From NCBI RefSeq assembly GCF_954871325.1, contig NC_088776.1:23112508-23176507 (forward strand): 64,000 bases of DNA, given 5' to 3'. A model generated the notes under the pieces. It saw only the letters and a list, made by a program, of their open reading frames with translations. It was not told the origin of the DNA and made no database searches. The stretch is from Gordionus sp. m RMFG-2023. Lineage: Eukaryota > Nematomorpha > Gordioida > Chordodea > Parachordodidae. The translations under genes and the position numbers were made by a program. Shown here piece by piece: positions 50,521 to 64,000 of the stretch (positions are counted from its first letter, which is position 1; each line of letters starts with the position of its first letter).

Positions 50521-51170
50521 ATATTTAAATTTAATCTTCATATTATTCATCCCACAATGTCTTTAAAAGATATTTTCTGATGTCCTTATCAATATTTTAT
50601 AGTTTTCTGTAAAATATATAATTCTTATATTGGTAAAAATTACTTGATTGTCATTTGATAATTAGATATACTGTAAATCTACGACATATAATATTCCACG
50701 GTTTGTATTGTGCTTTAATATTTTTTTTAATTTATGATTTAATTTTATCAATAGTTTTATAATTATATTTTACTTTTATTAAGATAAATAAATTAAAATT
50801 ACTCGCTTTATAAAAAATTATATTTGATACATTATATTATTTAGTAATTTTATGGATCTATTATTAATAATTATAATACATTTCACTTTTGTCTTTTGGC
50901 TTATATTCCATTTATTAAAAAACATTTTTGGTTCACTTTTTATATATATAAATGCTTTTTTCCAAAAATGTAAAAATTATGATGAATAGTTATATAAAAA
51001 TATATCAACTTTTACATTCTTTTTTCGAATTATTGTTTAAAATATATCTATACATTTTTGAGGGTCAGGGAGTGGGGGAGGGGGGGGGGAAGAGGACTAA
51101 AGGGAATATTTTTTATTAGTTTAAAATGATATTCACAAAAAGTGATAAATTTCTGAAGGGGAGGGGGTAT
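50521..51170 (+). mobile_element. 1.2 kb hAT-type element, copy C, right half only
   Basis: From AAATTTAATCTTCATATTAT onward this matches 61800-62450 of copy D almost continuously (ATCCCACAATGTCTTTAAAA, TGATGAATAG, AGGGTCAGGGAGTGGGG, AAAAGTGATAAATTTCTGAA). The left half with the hairpins is absent and the last bases of the right terminal repeat are missing too, so this is a fragment. It sits between the first G+C-rich piece and the gag-like frame of the DIRS-like element. Confidence 0.75.
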
Positions 51171-51254
51171 GATATAGATGATTATTGTAAAAGAGGAAGG
51201 ACTTTCCCTGACCATTGATATATAGACCTTTAGTAATATATCTATATTAATTTA

Positions 51255-51917
51255 TTGTATATTTTCACCATAATCCTCACTCCCGATAACTCGTTATCCA
51301 TCAATCCACCGGATAACACAACAGCTCTTACGCAAGCTATATTGACCATCTCGCAACAAATGCAGAACATGTCAACGCGTATGCAAGCCATGGAACAGGC
51401 CAACCGGGAAAGATCGCCATCAAGGAACAACATGACGTCAACACCATACGTTCCGCCAAGGAGCAGGCCTCCGTCTCCCGCACCAGTGCCATCTATTCCG
51501 TTGCCAAGACCACCGCCCGTACCACTTACTATAGAAGAAAAAGTGGCTAAATTACAAAGAAATTGGGCGGGAGTGTGTACCGATCTCTTAGAACCTCGCT
51601 GCAAAGCTAGCGAACGTGATAGACACGAGCTCAAGCATATTAAAGAAGTAGTTGACCAGATTACGATCAACACGGAACCAGGAATAGTTGACTCAATGAC
51701 AAAAAGGGTCAGGATCTTAGGCCTAGCCATCCATTGGGGCTGGGATACTGCCAGACTAAATGATATGTCATACCAAGAGAAATTCCTAGACTCAGAGGAA
51801 ATCAAATTAGCCAGAGATCCCTTTCGAGCAAGGGCCCGCGGAGGGCCCTCAACATCCTACCAAAGGAGACCCGCCAGGAAGGAGACGGCCTCCACCAGGG
51901 GTAAGAAAAGAAAATAG
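51255..51917 (+). CDS. gag-like protein of the DIRS-like element
   Basis: The frame gives 220 residues. An N-terminal helix-forming stretch (about residues 25-50, ALTQAILTISQQMQNMSTRM) could oligomerise. A Pro/Ser-rich linker (about 68-95, with PPRSRPPSPAPVPSIPLPRP) follows, then a mostly helical part (about 96-185), and a basic Arg/Gly-rich tail ending RGKKRK that could bind nucleic acid. There is no zinc knuckle. Being in the place and strand of a gag, upstream of pol, it is probably the structural protein that packages element RNA, but sequence alone does not prove this. The first codons lie in A+T-rich DNA, so the annotated ATG may not be the true start. Confidence 0.55.
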   Translation: MYIFTIILTPDNSLSINPPDNTTALTQAILTISQQMQNMSTRMQAMEQANRERSPSRNNMTSTPYVPPRSRPPSPAPVPSIPLPRPPPVPLTIEEKVAKLQRNWAGVCTDLLEPRCKASERDRHELKHIKEVVDQITINTEPGIVDSMTKRVRILGLAIHWGWDTARLNDMSYQEKFLDSEEIKLARDPFRARARGGPSTSYQRRPARKETASTRGKKRK

Positions 51918-52070
51918 ACACCCCAGCCGTGACACTAATACGCTATTTCTCCCTTCTTCTTCCACTTTCCCCCCCCTAATACCCAAAGGCCCTTTTTAGG
52001 GCCACTCATTCATGATCTAACGGAAGTCACGAATCCGGACAACGGTCCTCCGGTCCGAAGAGCAGAAGCA

Positions 52071-54161
52071 GTGCAATTCCCCGACTGGCTTAAAAGGGTA
52101 AATCTCTACCTAAGGGAATTGAGGCATCAACTGTTTTCTCCTGATGAAGGTATTAGTTCGGACGAAGAAAATAACAATAACAATAATCACATTCCGTCCA
52201 TACCCGAACTAATATCTGCCAGTCAACCAGCTGCAACGGAGTCCGACACTCCTTCCTTCCGTTCGGAAGATTCAGGCATACCTGAATGGTGGATCCCAAA
52301 TGCATCGACGGCATCTTGGAATTCTAACAGCAGTGGAGCCCCCGAGGAAGCGTCCATCATCTCCGGCCTTGTCGATTCTATCTACAGTGCCGAAGAGGAT
52401 ACTGGTATGCCCCAGGTGGGGTCAACTACAGTGCCCAACCTTCCGGATATTCTTAATGGAATAGCCAATCTTGACACTCATGTGACCTTCACGGACGAGC
52501 AACTCCGAGAGCGCCCACAACTCGACATCAGCACCGCCAGGCTCACACCCGGGCCACTAATGTCGAACTTCACAAGACGTGTAGCCAACCGGGGCTTTAG
52601 ACCCCGGTTAGACCCCCTCAAAATTGCAAACAACTCAGGGCACTACTACACGCATAGACATAGCCATGCAATATCCAGCCGATACAAAGATATTGTACAA
52701 CAAATGCTAACGGCTAATGTCATAGTGGAAACTGACTCCACGCAACTATGCTCACCTTTGTACGTTATTCCTAAAGCTAATGGAAGCCCCAGAGTGATCA
52801 GTGACTTCTCGGAGACGTCCAAAAACTTCTTGCACTACCCGTTCAAACTGAAGTCGATCCCGCTGATGTCAGTCAACCTACACAAGGCCAAATTCGCATG
52901 CAAAATTGACATAAAATCAGCCTTCTTCTCAATTCCATTAGCTCATCAAGTAAGGAAATTCTTCGGGTTCAAGATCGATAACAAATACTATGCGTACAAA
53001 GTATTACCCATGGGAGCGTCCTTTAGCCCATACTGCCTACAGTCAATCATCCTCGATGCTTGCGCAAAAACGGTAAGAAGAGCATCCTACAACGTTTACC
53101 TAGATGACATCCTAATTTACGGCGAATCAGAATTTGACGTCAAATGGTCTACGAGATCCCTCCGGTGTACCCTTGAAGGATGGGGCCTCGAAATATCACT
53201 GGAAAAATCGGTACTTGACCCAACGCCGTTCATAACCTACCTAGGAGTCCCTATCGACCTGCATAACAAAACCCTTAGTGCGGACAACAACACTAGACGC
53301 AGGTTAGAAAGATGCCTTAGTATCTTTAGACAACATGCCTATCAACACCTCGAAATAGGCAGACTTCTAGCAGCCAAAGTCCTCGGGGTTGTCAACCATT
53401 TCGCTTATACCATCACGGGAATGTCAAGGCTCTTCTCCCCCTTTTACACCACAATGATGAACAGCCAAATGACTCCGTTAGTAGATACCTACTTAGCATT
53501 CAGAAAAGCGGAAATGATCATTGAAGCCCTAAAGTATCCTCCTCAGATTCGATACCCAGCATCCAACCCGGTTTACACAGATGCTTCGGACAGCCACATC
53601 GGTATATCCTTCTGGGGATACCAGGACATGTCTGTTTCTTACACCGAAGCAGCGTTACTACTCAACGTCCCTATGCATGCCATTCAGCACATTAATGGTA
53701 AAGAAATCCTGGCCGCGGGTGTGGGAGCCCTATTAGCATTGGACAAAGATGGTCAAATTCCCATTATCCTGACAGACTCCACGGTCACCTATTACACCCT
53801 CAGGAAAGGCGGGTCAAGATCACCATCTCTGGAGATAATAATAACCAGCATATTATCCAAGCTCGGACTGCCGCATTTTACCACACTATCTCAAAATATT
53901 CGTTGGATTCCCACTGATGAAAACCCGGCGGACGAACCATCTAGATTATGGATCGGAAACAACGACAGCCTCGCCCTCTTCGAAGGCGCTCCACTTACAG
54001 GACACATGCTCCTCCAAGATGAGGAAGTCTCCCTATTCGGCGAAGAAACAGTCCCCTCAATAGACACAACCCCCTCGCTGATATCCGGACTCTCTCTTCA
54101 ATCTAGCACAATTACTTACGAACTGGAACAAATCAGTATAATAAGCCACGACTTACTCTAA
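52071..54161 (+). CDS. Reverse transcriptase-RNase H protein of the DIRS-like element
   Basis: A 696-codon frame copies element RNA to DNA and degrades the RNA strand. Residues 1-165 are an acidic Ser/Asn-rich leader. The reverse transcriptase (about 180-445) shows CKIDIKSAFFSIPL (motif A), PMGASFSPY (motif B region) and VYLDDILIYG (catalytic YxDD). RNase H (about 495-630) shows all acidic positions: VYTDASDS, INGKEILAA, ILTDSTVTYY and NPADEPSR. No protease, integrase or tyrosine recombinase is seen. The frame is open upstream of 52071 and the first codon here is GTG, so translation may begin by splicing or read-through, as such elements are known to use. Codon use is G+C-rich, unlike the host genes. 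Confidence 0.75.
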   Translation: MQFPDWLKRVNLYLRELRHQLFSPDEGISSDEENNNNNNHIPSIPELISASQPAATESDTPSFRSEDSGIPEWWIPNASTASWNSNSSGAPEEASIISGLVDSIYSAEEDTGMPQVGSTTVPNLPDILNGIANLDTHVTFTDEQLRERPQLDISTARLTPGPLMSNFTRRVANRGFRPRLDPLKIANNSGHYYTHRHSHAISSRYKDIVQQMLTANVIVETDSTQLCSPLYVIPKANGSPRVISDFSETSKNFLHYPFKLKSIPLMSVNLHKAKFACKIDIKSAFFSIPLAHQVRKFFGFKIDNKYYAYKVLPMGASFSPYCLQSIILDACAKTVRRASYNVYLDDILIYGESEFDVKWSTRSLRCTLEGWGLEISLEKSVLDPTPFITYLGVPIDLHNKTLSADNNTRRRLERCLSIFRQHAYQHLEIGRLLAAKVLGVVNHFAYTITGMSRLFSPFYTTMMNSQMTPLVDTYLAFRKAEMIIEALKYPPQIRYPASNPVYTDASDSHIGISFWGYQDMSVSYTEAALLLNVPMHAIQHINGKEILAAGVGALLALDKDGQIPIILTDSTVTYYTLRKGGSRSPSLEIIITSILSKLGLPHFTTLSQNIRWIPTDENPADEPSRLWIGNNDSLALFEGAPLTGHMLLQDEEVSLFGEETVPSIDTTPSLISGLSLQSSTITYELEQISIISHDLL

Positions 54162-54940
54162 AGGCAAGCAACAAAATCAAAAATTTTAGAACAATAATCA
54201 AACACTTAAGAACGATTCATCCGACGATATTTATTTCTATAAATACTCATTATAATGTGTTTTAACTTCATTATTGTTATTTTCTTAATATATATATTTC
54301 TGTGAAAATTCGTTTTCTCTCTTATATATTACATCACCAAAAATTTGATTTTGTCAATAAAGCCTTAGGGATACTAAAGCCATAAAGGCCAAGGTATCCG
54401 ACTATATCCACATTTTTCTTGAAAAGGAAAAATGTTAAAAGGATATAGTTGCGATATACAGCATCCATTATTTTTAAATCATCTATATTTATTTTAATTT
54501 TATTCAACAAAAATATTTAATTACCATCTACATTAGGTAATAGATTTAATGGTGGGTTTGAAGAAGAATCCAGTTGTAAAGTTCTTATTGGAGCTTCTTA
54601 AAAATTAAAAAAATAATTTACCCTCTGTTGTCAGCTAAAAATTCCTTGACCAGATCTTAGGTTGAAACTGCAAAATGCAAAGGAGATTGCCTATATAATT
54701 TTAAAGATGGCATACAATATATTTTGTTGTACATTTGTCTTGAAATTTGCGTATTCATTGTCATATAACTTTTAATTTTGTGTATTCTTTGTAATTTTTT
54801 TTGTTAATTTAGCAAGTCATCATTATCAAAAAACAATTAATATTCTTTATTTTTATGATTAGTAAATATTATTAATAAATCTTTCAGAAGGGAGAAATGG
54901 TATAAAAGGGGGGAAAAAAGAAAAACGAACATTATGAAAT
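54162..54940. other. 3' flank of the DIRS-like element, then A+T-rich DNA
   Basis: From 54162 the composition returns to A+T-rich. A stem-loop lies at 54401-54450. The stretch at 54640-54725 shares the motif AAAGGAGATTGCCTATA and flanking words with 31930-31980, an unclassified dispersed repeat. No gene seen. Confidence 0.4.
54401..54450. other. Strong stem-loop downstream of the retroelement pol frame
   Basis: CTATATCC, then ACATTTTTC, a loop TTGAAAAG, GAAAAATGT, a short bulge TAAAA and GGATATAG form a two-part stem of 8 and 9 base pairs. It lies about 240 bp after the pol stop codon and may be part of the element's 3' end or a chance palindrome. Role unknown. Confidence 0.5.
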
Positions 54941-55100
54941 TATTATTTTTAAATTAGTAAATTCTTAGATTATAAAAATATTATTTTTTAAATTAGTAAG
55001 TTCTTAGATTATTAAAATATTATTTTTAAATTAGTAAGTTCTTAGATTATTAAAATATTATTTTTAAATTAGTAAGTTCTTAGATTATAAAAATATTATT
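54941..55100. repeat. Tandem repeat, about 38-39 bp unit, four copies, upstream of the ADH gene
   Basis: The unit is TTAAATTAGTAAGTTCTTAG plus ATTATTAAAATATTATTTT, repeated about four times with few differences (for example ATTATAAAAATA against ATTATTAAAATA). Near-identical copies suggest recent expansion. It ends about 235 bp before the inferred ADH start codon, so it lies in the promoter-proximal region, but no regulatory role can be shown. Confidence 0.85.
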
Positions 55101-55334
55101 CTTCGGCTTATGTAAAACCCAAAAATAATTAACACGTAAGAAATAAAAAAAAAATTTCTTATTTTGCGTATATTAATTTTTAAAAAAAATAAGCCCGGCC
55201 TACTTTTGCTTATTTCTTCTACCTAAATAGCATATGCATTTATGGCAAATCTATTCCCTTGAGACACATCGTAAATTACAATGTCAATCAACTTGTTTTA
55301 GATAAGCTAGGTAAACAAATAATTCTCTCCTTAA

Positions 55335-63615
<8,281 letters not shown>

Positions 63616-63748
63616 TATCGAATTTTATATTATAATCACAAAAATATATAACTTATATTTATTAGATAAATTATTTGATATATTAAATTGTGAAAAAGAT
63701 AATAATTATTAATAAGAAAATTTGAACTAAAGAGCATTTTTTGTGAGA

Positions 63749-64000
63749 TTATAATTCCGTTTTTATATTAAAATTATTAGAAGATTCTTTGGTTAATTCT
63801 GAAAACTCTTTAAAAATTTCGGACTCAAGGTCATTGGCAGTCATCGAATTCAAGTCTTTAAAATTCTAATTATCAATATAATAATGAATATTAATTTATG
63901 TAACTTGAGAATAGTATAATCTGATAGTTGGATAATGAGGTACATTTTGTTCTTGGCAAAAAAATTCATGTATGGCACAATCAATTTTTCCAAAATTTAA
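63749..64000 (-). CDS. DNAJC10: ERdj5/DNAJC10-like ER thioredoxin protein, last two exons (runs off right edge)
   Basis: ERdj5 is an ER-lumen co-chaperone with a J domain and several thioredoxin domains; it reduces disulfides in proteins sent for degradation. Here the minus strand shows the end of the last thioredoxin domain: LNFGKIDCAIHEFFCQEQNV then PHYPTIRLYYSQ (64000-63905), with the cis-Pro YPT motif. A 39-nt GT-AG intron (63904-63866) follows, then NFKDLNSMTANDLESEIFKE and a tail ending KTEL-stop (63865-63749). Both exons are in phase 0. KTEL is a known variant of the KDEL ER-retrieval signal. The arrangement matches the C-terminus of ERdj5 (AGKVDC...YPTVKFYFY...KDEL); another ER thioredoxin-family protein remains possible. 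The gene is convergent with ADH5, with 133 bp between stop codons. Confidence 0.7.

Larger units (their letters stand above)
50290..54161 (+). mobile_element. DIRS-like retroelement, G+C-rich, both long frames look whole
   Basis: This block stands out: lines I counted are 43-55% G+C against roughly a quarter in the surroundings. It holds a G+C-rich start region (50290-50515), a gag-like frame (51255-51917) and a reverse transcriptase-RNase H frame (52071-54161). A truncated piece of the 1.2 kb hAT-type family (50521-51170) lies between the first two parts. The reverse transcriptase and the RNase H ending in NPADEPSR are closest, from memory, to DIRS/Ngaro-type elements. Those elements use a tyrosine recombinase, but neither a recombinase nor an integrase is visible here. 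Terminal repeats were not identified. Confidence 0.6.

Noticed and set aside
50290-50580. 96-codon frame as a membrane protein gene
   Set aside because: Its second half is the non-coding 1.2 kb hAT-type fragment, so the hydrophobic tail is not genuine coding sequence of the retroelement.
51242-51805. 187-codon minus-strand frame over the gag-like gene
   Set aside because: Antisense shadow of a G+C-rich coding frame, with no domain of its own.

Overview
This is a window of very A+T-rich nuclear DNA from a eukaryote, most likely an animal or a close relative. The evidence is the two recognisable host genes (class III alcohol dehydrogenase and an ERdj5/DNAJC10-like thioredoxin protein, each with GT-AG introns of only about 40 nt) and the many hAT and Tc1/mariner-type transposons. 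I cannot name the species. There is no bacterial operon, rRNA, recognisable tRNA or CRISPR array.

Layout. Positions 1-179 (minus) hold the 5' coding exon of an unidentified gene that runs off the left edge. From there to about 55.3 kb I see no host gene; this stretch is a graveyard of mobile elements in A+T-rich DNA. Main elements: a small hAT-type element with target-site duplication (3.7 kb); a Ty3/gypsy reverse-transcriptase fossil (10 kb); a near full-length mariner/IS630-type element whose transposase gene has an intron (15.9-17.6 kb); two copies of one hAT family (18.9-19.6 kb minus; 23.2-30.9 kb plus), the second split by a 5.9 kb Tc1/mariner-type element with very long repeat-laden inverted repeats, which itself carries nested hAT pieces; further hAT relics (35, 41 and 43-45 kb), the last inserted in a Ty3/gypsy fossil (42-46 kb); an RT-element fragment (40.5 kb); three full and one partial copy of a roughly 1.2 kb hAT-type family with stable hairpins near one end (39, 47.5, 50.5 and 61 kb); and a strikingly G+C-rich DIRS-like retroelement with two long open frames (50.3-54.2 kb).

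The right end is genic. A complete class III alcohol dehydrogenase (glutathione-dependent formaldehyde dehydrogenase) runs 55335-63615 on the plus strand in 11 exons that join to 377 codons plus stop. Nine of its ten introns are 39-47 nt; the seventh is 6,770 nt because two hAT transposons and a 1.2 kb hAT-type element sit in it. Its stop codon lies 133 bp from the stop codon of the convergent, minus-strand ERdj5-like gene (63749 to beyond 64000), whose product ends in the ER-retrieval tetrapeptide KTEL. The two host genes belong to different pathways (cytosolic formaldehyde/S-nitrosoglutathione metabolism; ER protein folding) and are probably linked only by position.
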